64,000 bases of DNA from Nitriliruptoraceae bacterium (GCA_018401275.1 JAGYKW010000001.1:1-64000), one strand, 5' to 3'. Shown: positions 17,922 through 26,569, counted from the stretch's first letter. Notes: generated from the sequence alone by a model not told the origin. Made by a program: numbers and translations.

Positions 17922-18351
17922 TGAGCACCGCGACGGCGAGCACCGCGTGCGCCGTCCACGCGAGCGTCCGGATCCAGTTGGTGCCGACCAGACGCGCGTG
18001 GACGTGGGCGTCGAAGCCGGCGGCGAGTCGCGTGTGCGCGGGAATGCTCGCGAGCACGGTGACGACGACGGGCACGAGGGCAGCGACCGCTGTGGCGAGG
18101 ATCAGCGTCGCGCGAACGCCCGCAGGTGGTGCGACGAGCAACCACGTGGTCGTCAGGCCCTGGACCGTCCACGGCAGCAGCACGACCGCGGCCATGCGCG
18201 GCGCGTGGGCCGCCTCGTAGGCGGCGAAGCGTTCCGGTCCGACGAGCGCCATGAGCGGGTAGTGGACGATCTGCACCGTCCAGATCATGCCGACCATCAG
18301 GAGCGAGCTCACGAGGTGTGCGATCACAACGAGGTCCGTGCTGTCCATCAT
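17908..18351 (-). CDS. four-helix membrane protein of unknown function
   Basis: A 147-residue protein with four predicted membrane helices: about residues 6-34, 54-74, 82-104 and 128-146. Conserved-looking features are HYPLMALVG after helix 1, IPAHTRLAAGFD after helix 3 and RLVGTNWIRTLAWTAHAV leading into helix 4. The arrangement resembles small DUF1772-like integral membrane proteins, but I cannot assign a function. The ATG at 18351 has GAGGAG 7 bases upstream. It diverges from the fatty acid cluster and converges on serA. Confidence 0.7.
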   Translation of the reverse strand: MMDSTDLVVIAHLVSSLLMVGMIWTVQIVHYPLMALVGPERFAAYEAAHAPRMAAVVLLPWTVQGLTTTWLLVAPPAGVRATLILATAVAALVPVVVTVLASIPAHTRLAAGFDAHVHARLVGTNWIRTLAWTAHAVLAVAVLITAG

Positions 18352-18424
18352 CTCCGTGCTCCTCGCCCCGGATCGTCGTCCCTGGGCCTCAGGACGGTAC
18401 GGGAACGCCATCGTGCGTCCTGAC

Positions 18425-18440
18425 TGGAGCGTCCGCTCCA
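18425..18440. promoter_or_regulatory. palindromic operator candidate upstream of the fatty acid cluster
   Basis: TGGAGC-GTCC-GCTCCA is a perfect 6+4+6 inverted repeat in the 197-base region between the divergent membrane-protein gene and fabD. Its size suits a TetR- or GntR-type dimer, and fatty acid clusters are often controlled by such proteins. No regulator gene is adjacent, so the link is inference. Confidence 0.45.
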
Positions 18441-18548
18441 ACTTGGAACGTGCGTTGGGTGTGCACCGGAACCGGGATCGCGGGCGGGACTCGGGCATGC
18501 TGCGAGCTGCGTCCGAACGGGGCCGCACCGCCACCGAGGAGCCCGCCC

Positions 18549-19478
18549 ATGAAGGTCGCTGCCATCTTCCCCGGGCAGGGCTCGTTCCTGACCGGCTGCA
18601 CCCGCGCCTGGCTCGCGGACGATGCGGACGGGGTCCTGTCGACCGTCTCGGACGCAGCCGGATTCGACGTCGTCGCTGCCGGTGACGAGGCGGACGCGGG
18701 ACGACGCACCGAGCGTGGTCAGCCCGTGATCTTCGCCGCATCGCTCGCCGCCTGGCGTTCGCTGCGCCGGGCAGGTTTCGCCCCGTCATTCGTCGCCGGG
18801 CACAGCCTCGGTGAGTACAGCGCCGCCACCGCCGCAGAGGTCCTCCCGCTCGATGCAGCGGCACGGGTCGTCGCAGCGCGCGGGTCCGCGACGGCGGCGG
18901 CCTGCCGTCAGCGCCCCGGTGGGATGGCCGCAGTCATCAAGCTCGCGGCTGCGGAGGTCGAGGAGCTCGTCGAGGACATCGAGGGCCTGTTCATCGCGAA
19001 CGACAACGCGCCCGGGCAGATCGTCATCGCTGGAGACGTGGCCGCGATGGAGTCGGCCCGGGCCCGCGTCGACGCGCTCGGAGGCCGGCTCGTGATGCTC
19101 GATGTCGAGGGCGCGTTCCACTCACCGGCGATGGCCCCCGCGGTCGAGCTCGTCCGGCGCGCGGTCGCCAACGAGGCGTCCCGTGACCCGTCCGTCCCCT
19201 TCGTGAGCGCATCGCGCGCACGTGTGCTGCAGACCGCCTCGGAGGCCGTCGCGTCGCTCGTCGACGGGATCCTCGGTGCGGTCCGGTGGCGTGACGTCCA
19301 GCTGCTCCTCGAGCGCAAGGGCGTCACCGACCTCGTCGAGGTCGGTCCGGGCCGTGTCCTCGCAGGCATCGCCAAGCGCACCGTTCCCTCGCTGCGCGTC
19401 CACTCGGTCGCTGCGCCTGAGGCCGTCCGTGAGGTGATGGAGCGGCTGGCCGGGCTGGCCGCTGCCGAGCCCGCCTGA
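18549..19478 (+). CDS. fabD: malonyl-CoA:ACP transacylase
   Basis: A 309-residue FabD that loads malonyl groups onto ACP. The N-terminal FPGQGSF, the nucleophile motif GHSLGEY (Ser86) and the catalytic His in GAFHSPAM are present, as is VEVGPGRVL near the end. AGGAG lies 7 bases before the ATG. It is the first gene of a type II fatty acid cluster that runs to fabI. The 81-base spacer after it consists of imperfect repeats of GCCTGACGACC. Confidence 0.94.
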   Translation: MKVAAIFPGQGSFLTGCTRAWLADDADGVLSTVSDAAGFDVVAAGDEADAGRRTERGQPVIFAASLAAWRSLRRAGFAPSFVAGHSLGEYSAATAAEVLPLDAAARVVAARGSATAAACRQRPGGMAAVIKLAAAEVEELVEDIEGLFIANDNAPGQIVIAGDVAAMESARARVDALGGRLVMLDVEGAFHSPAMAPAVELVRRAVANEASRDPSVPFVSASRARVLQTASEAVASLVDGILGAVRWRDVQLLLERKGVTDLVEVGPGRVLAGIAKRTVPSLRVHSVAAPEAVREVMERLAGLAAAEPA

Positions 19479-19548
19479 CGACCTTGCACACGACCTGTCG
19501 CACGACCGACCGCCACGACCTGCCTGACGACCGCACCGCCTGACCGCC
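19473..19548 (+). repeat. imperfect repeats after fabD
   Basis: GCCTGACGACC occurs at 19473-19483, where it contains the fabD stop, and again at 19522-19532; GCCTGACCGCC follows at 19538-19548. CACGACC-like units fill the space between. This is a looser version of the stop-codon duplications seen at other gene ends. Confidence 0.6.
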
Positions 19549-19559
19549 GAGGAGGCCCC

Positions 19560-19790
19560 ATGATCCCGCTGCCACCGTTCCGTCTCGTCACCGCTCCGTC
19601 CGATGCGCGCGTCAGCTCGGTCGCGCTCGCCGGCGCGATCGTCGCGCCCGGTGACGTCGTGGCCGTGCTCGATGCGCCGCGTGGGGTCATGCCGGTCCTC
19701 GCGACCGTCCACGGTCGTGTCGGCGGCTCGTTGACCGCTGCCCAGCAGAGCGTCTCCGTCGGTGACGGCATCGTCTGGATCGAGCGGTGA
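19560..19790 (+). CDS. small biotinyl/lipoyl-like domain protein lacking any lysine
   Basis: A 76-residue ORF with a strong GAGGAGG ribosome site, coupled to fabH by GTGA. The segment VAPGDVVAVLDAPRGVMPVL followed by TVHGRVGG and SVSVGDGIVWI has the spacing of a biotinyl/lipoyl barrel-sandwich hybrid domain. The turn that normally holds the modified lysine (EAMKM) reads DAPRG instead, and the protein contains no lysine at all, so it cannot be biotinylated. Position between fabD and fabH suggests a structural or regulatory role in fatty acid synthesis or in the carboxylase complex, but that is inference. Confidence 0.6.
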   Translation: MIPLPPFRLVTAPSDARVSSVALAGAIVAPGDVVAVLDAPRGVMPVLATVHGRVGGSLTAAQQSVSVGDGIVWIER

Positions 19791-20788
19791 GCACCTTCCC
19801 CGTCGCGATCACCGGGCTCGGCAGCTACCTGCCCGAGCAGGTGGTCACCAACGAGGATTTCGCGCAACGTCTCGACACGTCCGACGAGTGGATCCGCACG
19901 CGCACCGGGATCCGCGAGCGTCATTACGCCGCGCCGGACGAGGCGACGTCGGACCTCGCGACCGCAGCGGGCCGATCTGCGCTGAAGGATGCGGGGCTGA
20001 CCGCCGACGATGTCGACGTCATCATCGTCGCGACGACCACACCGGACCATCCCGTCCCTGCGACCGCACCGATCGTCGCGGCCAGGCTCGGTCGCACCTG
20101 CACCGCGTTCGACCTCAACGCCGCCTGCAGCGGGTTCGTCTACGGCCTGCAGGTCGGTGCGGGCATGGCTGCCGGTGGGTCGACCGTGCTGCTCATCGGT
20201 GCGGAGACGCTCACGCGCTACGTCGACCCTGATGACCGGTCGATCGCGGTCCTGTTCGGTGATGGGGCGGGTGCGGTGGTCCTGCAGCGCGACGATGCCG
20301 CCACCATCGGGCCCTTCGACCTCGGCTCCGACGGCAGCGAGCTCGAGATCCTGTGGATGCGTGCCGGTGGCTCGCGTGAGCCCTTCGACCCGATCGCGCA
20401 CGCAGAGGCGTCGTCCCGCATGAGCATGCGGGGCGGGGACGTCTACCGCCACGCCGTGACACGCATGACGTCGTCGTCGCAGATCGTGCTCGAGGCGGCG
20501 GGCATCACGATCGACGACATCGATCTGATGGTCGGCCACCAGGCGAACCTGCGCATCCTCGAGGCCGTCGGTCAGCGACTCGGTCTCCCTGAGGATCGTT
20601 GCCACGTCACCGTCGATCGCCATGGCAACACGTCGGCCGCGTCGATACCGCTCGCGCTCGACGACGCCCGTCAGCAGGGCCTGCTCGATCCCGGCGCGCG
20701 CCTGCTGCTGACCGCCTTCGGTGGTGGTCTGACGTGGGGCTCGTGCGTCCTGACCTGGTCGGGCACCGTCGGCGGAGGCCAGGCATGA
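19787..20788 (+). CDS. fabH: 3-oxoacyl-ACP synthase III
   Basis: A 333-residue KAS III that starts fatty acid chains by condensing an acyl-CoA primer with malonyl-ACP. The catalytic triad is Cys114 (NAACSGFVYG), His in VGHQANLR and Asn in HGNTSAAS. TSDEWIRTRTGIRER is diagnostic for FabH. It overlaps both neighbours (GTGA at the start, ATGA at the end). Primer choice (acetyl or branched) cannot be read from the sequence. Confidence 0.95.
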   Translation: MSTFPVAITGLGSYLPEQVVTNEDFAQRLDTSDEWIRTRTGIRERHYAAPDEATSDLATAAGRSALKDAGLTADDVDVIIVATTTPDHPVPATAPIVAARLGRTCTAFDLNAACSGFVYGLQVGAGMAAGGSTVLLIGAETLTRYVDPDDRSIAVLFGDGAGAVVLQRDDAATIGPFDLGSDGSELEILWMRAGGSREPFDPIAHAEASSRMSMRGGDVYRHAVTRMTSSSQIVLEAAGITIDDIDLMVGHQANLRILEAVGQRLGLPEDRCHVTVDRHGNTSAASIPLALDDARQQGLLDPGARLLLTAFGGGLTWGSCVLTWSGTVGGGQA

Positions 20789-21522
20789 GCGAGGAGACCG
20801 CCCGGCCGGTCGCGATCGTGTCGGGCGCGACCGGAGCGATCGGTTCGGCGACCTGCCGTGCGCTCGTCGCGTCCGGCCACCACGTCGTCGTCGGCTACCG
20901 GTCGGGAGCGGACGCCGCAGCAGCGCTCGTCTCGGAGCTCGCGCCGCACGCGACCGCTGTCGCGCTCGACGTGACCGATGCCGAGCAGGTCGAGGCCTGC
21001 GTCGCTGCCGCCGGCGAGCTCGGGACCGTCGCCGTGCTCGTCAACAACGCCGGCATGACCGGCGATGATCTGCTGCTGCGGCTCGAGCCGGACCGTTTCG
21101 ATCTCACGATCGAGACGAACCTGCGTGGTGCGTATCTGCTGACGCGCGCCGCGCTGCGTCCCATGCTGCGCGCCCGCTTCGGCCGCATCGTGAACGTCTC
21201 GTCCATCGTCGCGCTGCGCGGGAACGCCGGCCAGGTCGCCTACGGGGCCGCGAAGGCCGGCCTCATCGGGATGACCCGTTCGCTCGCTCGCGAGGTCGCC
21301 CGCAAGGGCATCACCGTGAACGCCGTCGCGCCCGGGTTCGTCGAGAGCGCGATGACCTCCGAGCTGCCCGACCAGGCGCGTGGCGCGCTCGTCGAGTCCG
21401 CACCGATCGGGCGTGCCGTGCTCGCCGAAGAGGTGGCTCACGCGATCGCGTACCTCGCCTCTCCGGGAGCGGCCGCGACGACCGGTGTCGTCCTGCCCGT
21501 CGACGGCGGGGCAGCCATCTGA
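20785..21522 (+). CDS. fabG: 3-oxoacyl-ACP reductase
   Basis: A 245-residue short-chain dehydrogenase that reduces 3-ketoacyl-ACP with NADPH. SGATGAIGSA (nucleotide binding), NNAGMTGD, the catalytic Ser of VNVSSIVALRG and the YGAAKAG Tyr/Lys pair are all present, with the C-terminal VLPVDGG. It is coupled to fabH. The stop codon is followed by three tandem 13-base repeats that reproduce it in every frame. Confidence 0.93.
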   Translation: MSEETARPVAIVSGATGAIGSATCRALVASGHHVVVGYRSGADAAAALVSELAPHATAVALDVTDAEQVEACVAAAGELGTVAVLVNNAGMTGDDLLLRLEPDRFDLTIETNLRGAYLLTRAALRPMLRARFGRIVNVSSIVALRGNAGQVAYGAAKAGLIGMTRSLAREVARKGITVNAVAPGFVESAMTSELPDQARGALVESAPIGRAVLAEEVAHAIAYLASPGAAATTGVVLPVDGGAAI

Positions 21523-21527
21523 TGTCC

Positions 21528-21570
21528 GACCGCACCATCTGACCGCACCATCTGACCGCACCATCTGACC
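21528..21570 (+). repeat. 13-bp tandem repeats (three copies) after fabG
   Basis: GACCGCACCATCT is repeated three times exactly (21528-21540, 21541-21553, 21554-21566) and then begins a fourth copy. Each junction creates CCATCTGA, a copy of the fabG end GCCATCTGA. TGA codons therefore fall at 21520, 21540, 21553 and 21566 and cover all three forward frames. Confidence 0.95.
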
Positions 21571-21590
21571 TGACACAGGAGGACCGCCGC

Positions 21591-21827
21591 ATGAGCGACG
21601 ATCTGATGACCACCTTCACGGAACTGCTGATGTCCGACTTCGGTGTCCCGGCCGACGAGATCAGCGCCGATGCGACGTTCGAGGCGCTGGGGCTCGACTC
21701 GCTCGACATCGTCGAGCTCACCCTCGCCCTCGAGGACCGCACCGGCGTCAAGCTCGGCGATGAGGACCTGGAGCACGTCCGCACCGTCCAGGACGCGATC
21801 GACAAGGTCAAGGAGCGCCAGGCGTGA
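21591..21827 (+). CDS. acpP: acyl carrier protein
   Basis: A 78-residue ACP. The phosphopantetheine attachment site is Ser37 in GLDSLDIVEL, and the protein is acidic with the usual four-helix pattern. It carries the growing acyl chain between the Fab enzymes and is activated by the AcpS encoded four genes on. AGGAGG precedes the ATG; the stop overlaps the GTG of fabF. Confidence 0.96.
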   Translation: MSDDLMTTFTELLMSDFGVPADEISADATFEALGLDSLDIVELTLALEDRTGVKLGDEDLEHVRTVQDAIDKVKERQA

Positions 21828-23107
21828 GCACGAGCCGTCACCTCGAGGACCGCCAGGGTCACGACGTCGTCGTCACCGGCATGGGCGCCATCACCCCTGC
21901 AGGGCGTGGGGTGGAGGCGACGTGGCGTGGTGCGCTCGCGGGGATCGCGACCGCGACCCACGACGAGCGACTGGCTGCAGCCGGTGCGACGATGGCGATC
22001 AGCTGCCGAGCACCGGACGTCGACATCGACGCCGAGCTCGGCCGCGGCTCGGTGCGACGGCTCGACCGCTTCACCCACCTCGCCGTCATCGCCGCACGGG
22101 AAGCGATCGCACAGGCCGGGCTCGTCGATGATGCCGACCCGGACGTGATCGTCGCGGTCGATGCCGACCGCACCGGTGTCGTCATCGGCACGGGCATCGG
22201 CGGCGGTGAGTCATGGGAGTCGGAGTACGCCCGACTCACGGCGGAGGGTCCGACACGCGTGAGCCCGCTGTTCGTGCCCCGCATGCTCTCGAACACCGCT
22301 GCGGGGACGATCGCGATCCGGACGCATGCCCGTGGCCCGAACCTCACGGTCAACACGGCCTGTGCGGCCGGTGCGTCGGCGATCCATGTCGGACGCGACA
22401 TGATCCGCAGCGGCACGGCCGACGTCGTGATCGCCGGTGGCGTCGAGGCGGGCATCACCACGATCGCGATCAGCGCGTTCGCCCAGATGGGCGCACTGTC
22501 GTCGAACCCGGACCCGCTCGCTGCGAGCCGGCCGTTCGACGTCGCCCGCGATGGGTTCGTCATGGGCGAGGGGGCAGGCATCGTCATCCTCGAGTCGCGC
22601 GCGCACGCCGAGGCGCGTGGGGCCACCCCGCTGTTCACCGTCGCTGGCTGCGGTGCGTCCGCTGACGCCTTCCACGCGACGGCCCCGCCGGAGGACGGCG
22701 GCGGTGCGGCGCTCGCGATGCTGCGTGCGATCGCTGACTCAGGCATCGATCCGACGCGGATCGGCCACCACAACGCGCACGGGACCTCCACCCCGCTCAA
22801 CGACATCGCCGAGACCCGCGCGCTGCGCACCGTCTTCGGCACGCACCTGCGCGACGTCGCGGTGACGTCCACGAAGGGAGTCACGGGACATCTGCTCGGC
22901 GCGGCCGGCGCGGTCGAGGCGATCCTCGCGGCCTGCGCGCTGCGCGAGGGGCTCATCCCACCGACCGCGAACCTGACCGAGCAGGACCCTGCGATCGAGC
23001 TCGACGTGGTGCACGGTGCGCCGCGACCGGTGGCGCTCGAGGCGGTCATCTCGGCGTCCATGGGGTTCGGTGGGCAGAACGCGGCCCTCGTGCTCACCCC
23101 GGCGTGA
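21824..23107 (+). CDS. fabF: 3-oxoacyl-ACP synthase II
   Basis: A 427-residue KAS II elongation enzyme. Cys180 (NTACAAGAS), His in HNAHGTSTPLND, Lys in TSTKGVTGHLLGAAG with its His, and the C-terminal SMGFGGQNA form the KAS active site. It starts GTG in the acpP stop and overlaps the following carboxyltransferase gene, so the whole block is one transcript. Confidence 0.95.
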   Translation: MSTSRHLEDRQGHDVVVTGMGAITPAGRGVEATWRGALAGIATATHDERLAAAGATMAISCRAPDVDIDAELGRGSVRRLDRFTHLAVIAAREAIAQAGLVDDADPDVIVAVDADRTGVVIGTGIGGGESWESEYARLTAEGPTRVSPLFVPRMLSNTAAGTIAIRTHARGPNLTVNTACAAGASAIHVGRDMIRSGTADVVIAGGVEAGITTIAISAFAQMGALSSNPDPLAASRPFDVARDGFVMGEGAGIVILESRAHAEARGATPLFTVAGCGASADAFHATAPPEDGGGAALAMLRAIADSGIDPTRIGHHNAHGTSTPLNDIAETRALRTVFGTHLRDVAVTSTKGVTGHLLGAAGAVEAILAACALREGLIPPTANLTEQDPAIELDVVHGAPRPVALEAVISASMGFGGQNAALVLTPA

Positions 23108-24597
23108 CCGTGGGGGATGACACCGTGCTGGGTAGCGAAGCGCCCTCCGTCGAGGGTCTCCCGCTGCGTCCGGCCGACTCGGCGCGCAGCCGTGTCGAGG
23201 TCCTCGCCGACGACGGCACGTTCCTCGAGCTCGGGTCGCAGCGGCTGCACCGCGCGACCGGCTTCGGGCTCGAGGACAAGCGTTTCCCCGGGGACGGCGT
23301 CGTCGCCGGGACGGCGGCGATCGATGGTCGTCCGGTCCACGTGTTCGCGCAGGACCGTTACGTGCTCAGTGGCTCGCTCGGCGAGGCGCATGCGGACCGC
23401 ATCGCGGACACGATCGCAAAGGCGACGCGCGGCGGGACGCCCGTCATCGGCATCAACGACTCCGGTGGGGCGCGCATCCAGGAGGGCGTCGCGTCGCTCG
23501 ACGGGTACGGCCGCGTGTTCAGCGCGAACGTCGCGGCGTCGGGACGCGTGCCCCAGATCTCGGTCATCCTCGGTGCGTGCGCCGGTGGTGCCGTGTACTC
23601 GCCGGCGCTCATGGACCTCACCATCATGAGCGACGCCGGCACGATGTTCCTCACCGGACCACGCATCGTGCGCGCCGTGACCGGCGAGGACGTCGACGCC
23701 CGCTCACTCGGTGGCCCTGAGGTGCACGGCACGCGCACCGGCAGCACCCACCTCGTCGCTCCGGACGATGCGTCAGCGCTCGCGCTCGCGCGTCGCGTGC
23801 TGTCGTACCTGCCGTCCGCGGCCTGGCTGCCGACCCCGCAGGTCGCCCCTCGTTCTCCAGCCCATGACGATCCCGGTGGCGCCGTGCCGCGCGAGGCGCG
23901 CGACCCTTACGATGTGCGGGACGTCATCGCCGGCATCGTCGACGAGGACAGCCTCCTCGAGCTGCAGCAGGGTTGGGCACGCAACCTCGTCATCGGATTC
24001 GCCCGTATCGAGGGCGCGTCCGTCGGGGTGATCGCGAACCAGCCGGCATGGCTCGCGGGTGTGCTCGACGCGACCGCCAGCGAGAAGGGCGCTCGCTTCG
24101 TGCGCTTCTGCGATGCGTTCGGTATCCCGCTCGTGGTGCTCGTCGACGTGCCCGGGTTCCTTCCGGGCACCGCGCAGGAACATGGGGGAGTGATCCGGCG
24201 CGGCGCGAAGCTGCTGCATGCGTTCACCAGCGCCACCGTCCCGCGCATCAGCCTTGTGCTGCGCAAGGCCTACGGTGGTGCGTACATCGTGATGAACTCC
24301 CGCAGCATCGGTGCCGATGCGGTGCTCGCATGGCCCGGTGCGGAGCTCGCGGTGCTCGGCGCTGAGGGTGCGGCGGATCTGATCTTCCGCCGCGAGATCG
24401 AGGCGCATCCCGAGCGACGCGAGCCACTGATGGATGGCTACCGCCGTGAGGCGATGGCCGTCGACGTCGCAGCAGGGCGTGGAAGCGTCAGCGAGATCAT
24501 CGACCCGAAGGACAGCCGGGCGGCCATCGCCGCGCTGCTCCGCTCCCTGCAGGGCGGCGCTCCACGCGGCTTCGTCCACGACAACCTGCCGCAGTGA
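23104..24597 (+). CDS. acyl-CoA carboxylase carboxyltransferase (beta) subunit
   Basis: A 497-residue carboxyltransferase of the AccD/PccB family. INDSGGARIQEGV and GACAGGAVYSPALMD (oxyanion region of the N-domain), then FVRFCDAFGIPLVVLVDVPGF and GAKLLHAF with the C-domain crotonase fold, are typical. In actinobacteria such subunits pair with a biotinylated AccA to carboxylate acetyl- or propionyl-CoA; location in the fatty acid cluster favours malonyl-CoA supply. No biotin carboxylase or canonical biotin carrier is present in the window. Confidence 0.9.
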   Translation: MTVGDDTVLGSEAPSVEGLPLRPADSARSRVEVLADDGTFLELGSQRLHRATGFGLEDKRFPGDGVVAGTAAIDGRPVHVFAQDRYVLSGSLGEAHADRIADTIAKATRGGTPVIGINDSGGARIQEGVASLDGYGRVFSANVAASGRVPQISVILGACAGGAVYSPALMDLTIMSDAGTMFLTGPRIVRAVTGEDVDARSLGGPEVHGTRTGSTHLVAPDDASALALARRVLSYLPSAAWLPTPQVAPRSPAHDDPGGAVPREARDPYDVRDVIAGIVDEDSLLELQQGWARNLVIGFARIEGASVGVIANQPAWLAGVLDATASEKGARFVRFCDAFGIPLVVLVDVPGFLPGTAQEHGGVIRRGAKLLHAFTSATVPRISLVLRKAYGGAYIVMNSRSIGADAVLAWPGAELAVLGAEGAADLIFRREIEAHPERREPLMDGYRREAMAVDVAAGRGSVSEIIDPKDSRAAIAALLRSLQGGAPRGFVHDNLPQ

Positions 24598-24607
24598 GTG
24601 TTGCGCC

Positions 24608-25303
24608 ATGAGCGAGGCCACGCCTCCTGAGCAGGTCGACACGCTGATCCCTGAGGTCCAGGAGCGGGTCGCCGGGGCGCTGCGTCCGGTGCTGCGTCGC
24701 TGGCTCGACCTGCGCATCGAGGGTCGCGAGCACGTCCCGACCGCCGGTGCAGTGCTGCTAGCGGGCACGCACCAGTCGCACGCGGACTCGCTCGCGATCG
24801 GCACGGCCGTCCCGCGGCCGACCCACTTCCTCGGTGACCGACGTCTGATGGGCTGGCCGATCGTCGGGCCGTGGCTGCCGCGTATGGGCATGGTTCCGCT
24901 GAACCGCGGGGAGGGCGACGAGGACGCGATGGAGGTGCTCGCGCGCCTGCTGGCCGGTGCTGCCTGCATCGTCATCTACCCCGAGGGATCGCGCAGCCGG
25001 GACGGCCGGGTCCACCGGCTGCGCAGCGGACTGTCGCGCCTGGCCGCGGCGACGCAGGTCCCGGTTGTGCCGGTCGCGGTGGCCGGGATCCATGAGGTCT
25101 GGCCGATCGGCTCACGACCGCGCCTGCGCGGGGGGCGCGTGACCGTGCGCTTCGCGCCGCAGCTCCCGCCGCCGCCCCCCACGCCTGCCGGTCGTCGGAC
25201 GTTCAACCTCGAGCTGCAGGCGCGGCTCGCGGAGCTCGCGGGAACCACGACGGCGTCAGACTTCTCGCCGATCCGCGGTGGGGCGACGGCGGCCGGCGCA
25301 TGA
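24608..25303 (+). CDS. plsC: 1-acyl-sn-glycerol-3-phosphate acyltransferase-like protein 3
   Basis: A 231-residue PlsC-type acyltransferase with GTHQSHAD as the HX4D motif (His55 to Asp60), MGMVPLNRG and the substrate-binding IYPEGSRSRDG. It lies between the carboxyltransferase and acpS, so it probably moves newly made acyl chains into phospholipid. It is more like classical PlsC than the tandem pair at 13.7-15.3 kb. The ATG at 24608 agrees with the start of homology. Confidence 0.83.
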   Translation: MSEATPPEQVDTLIPEVQERVAGALRPVLRRWLDLRIEGREHVPTAGAVLLAGTHQSHADSLAIGTAVPRPTHFLGDRRLMGWPIVGPWLPRMGMVPLNRGEGDEDAMEVLARLLAGAACIVIYPEGSRSRDGRVHRLRSGLSRLAAATQVPVVPVAVAGIHEVWPIGSRPRLRGGRVTVRFAPQLPPPPPTPAGRRTFNLELQARLAELAGTTTASDFSPIRGGATAAGA

Positions 25304-25671
25304 GCGGCGACGCGAAGGTCCCGGTGGTCGGCTGCGACGTCGTCGACGTGTCACGCATGCGTCGACTGCTCGCCGAGCGGCCGGGTGCGGCCGATCGGCT
25401 CTTCACTGGGATCGAGTTGACGGACGCGCGGCGAGGCGGGGTCGACCCCGATGGTGACGTCGCCGTCGAGCGGCTCGCCGCACGCTTCGCTGCCAAGGAG
25501 GCGACCCGCAAGGCGCTCGGTGGTCGCGGTCCCGCGCTGACGTCGATCGAGGTCCGAACCGACGACACCGGTGCGCCGTCGGTGTGGATCGACGGGCGGC
25601 CGAGCGCTCTCGCCTGCTCGCTGTCGCACGACGCCGGCGTCGCCATCGCGGTCGTCGTCGGGTTCACCTGA
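25300..25671 (+). CDS. acpS: holo-ACP synthase
   Basis: A 123-residue AcpS-type phosphopantetheinyl transferase. GCDVVDVSRM (metal-binding Asp), LAARFAAKEATRKAL (metal-binding Glu and following Lys) and CSLSHDAGVAIAVVV are the three family motifs. It converts apo-ACP to holo-ACP using CoA. It starts in ATGA with the acyltransferase gene. Confidence 0.94.
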   Translation: MSGDAKVPVVGCDVVDVSRMRRLLAERPGAADRLFTGIELTDARRGGVDPDGDVAVERLAARFAAKEATRKALGGRGPALTSIEVRTDDTGAPSVWIDGRPSALACSLSHDAGVAIAVVVGFT

Positions 25672-25705
25672 CCGGCTCACACCCAGCTACGCATCTCCGC
25701 ACGAA

Positions 25706-25732
25706 CACACGCAGGTCCGACACACGCAGGTC
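25706..25732 (+). repeat. 12-bp direct repeat between acpS and fabI
   Basis: CACACGCAGGTC occurs at 25706-25717 and 25721-25732 in the 79-base spacer. Unlike the repeats at other gene ends it does not include the stop codon. It may be slippage debris. Confidence 0.6.
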
Positions 25733-25750
25733 ACACCGAGGGAGGACGAC

Positions 25751-26569
25751 ATGCTGCTCGAGGGACGCAGGCTGCTCATCACCGGGGTACTGGACACGCG
25801 GTCCATCGCGTTCCACGTCGCCCAGCAGGCGCAGGAGCAGGGCGCGGACATCGTCCTGACCAGCTTCGGCCGGGGCAAGCGGCTCACGGAGCGCGCTGCG
25901 ACGCGCCTGCCCGGGCCGGTGGACGTGCTCGAGCTCGACGTCACCGACGACGCGCACATCACGGCCGTCGCTGCCGAGCTGCGTGGCCGATGGGGCGCGC
26001 TCGACGGTCTGCTCCATGCCGTCGCGTTCGCACCGGACACGGCGCTGGGCGGCAACTTCCTGACCGCACCGTGGTCCGACGTCGCGACCGCCGTGCACGT
26101 CTCGACCTACTCGCTGGTGGCGCTGGGTCGCGGCTTCGCCGACCTGCTCGCGGCAGGGGACGAGCCGTCGATCGTCGGGCTCGACTTCGATGCGACCGTC
26201 GCGTGGCCGGGCTACGACTGGATGGGTGTCGCGAAGGCGGGTCTGGAGTCCGCGAGCCGCTACCTCGCCCGCGACCTCGGACCGCGCGGCGTGCGGGTCA
26301 ACCTCGTCGCGGCGGGACCGCTGCACACGATCGCCGCGCACGGCATCGCCGGCTTCGAGACGTTCGAGCCGGTGTGGGAGGAACGTGCGCCGCTCGGCTG
26401 GGATGCGCGTGACGCGACGCCGGTGGCGCGGACGGTGTGTGCGCTGCTCAGCACCTGGATGCCTGGGGTGACCGGCGAGCTCGTGCACTGCGACGGTGGC
26501 GTGCACGCCGTCGGTGCGGGTATGCCCCGCACGCCCGGCGCCGATGGGATCGGTCCGTCGTCGACGTGA
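25751..26569 (+). CDS. fabI: enoyl-ACP reductase, InhA type
   Basis: A 272-residue enoyl reductase that completes each elongation cycle. LLITGVLDTRSIAFHVA is the InhA-like nucleotide-binding start, and the active-site Tyr155 and Lys162 are in GYDWMGVAKAG, with FDATVAWPGYDW close to mycobacterial InhA. GAGGGAGGA precedes the ATG at 25751. It closes the cluster. The stop overlaps a GTG that opens a 24-codon frame, VTVLMLRPVSMARLGILCEI then LLGA, ending at 26640 on the lgt stop; this is probably not a gene. Confidence 0.93.
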   Translation: MLLEGRRLLITGVLDTRSIAFHVAQQAQEQGADIVLTSFGRGKRLTERAATRLPGPVDVLELDVTDDAHITAVAAELRGRWGALDGLLHAVAFAPDTALGGNFLTAPWSDVATAVHVSTYSLVALGRGFADLLAAGDEPSIVGLDFDATVAWPGYDWMGVAKAGLESASRYLARDLGPRGVRVNLVAAGPLHTIAAHGIAGFETFEPVWEERAPLGWDARDATPVARTVCALLSTWMPGVTGELVHCDGGVHAVGAGMPRTPGADGIGPSST

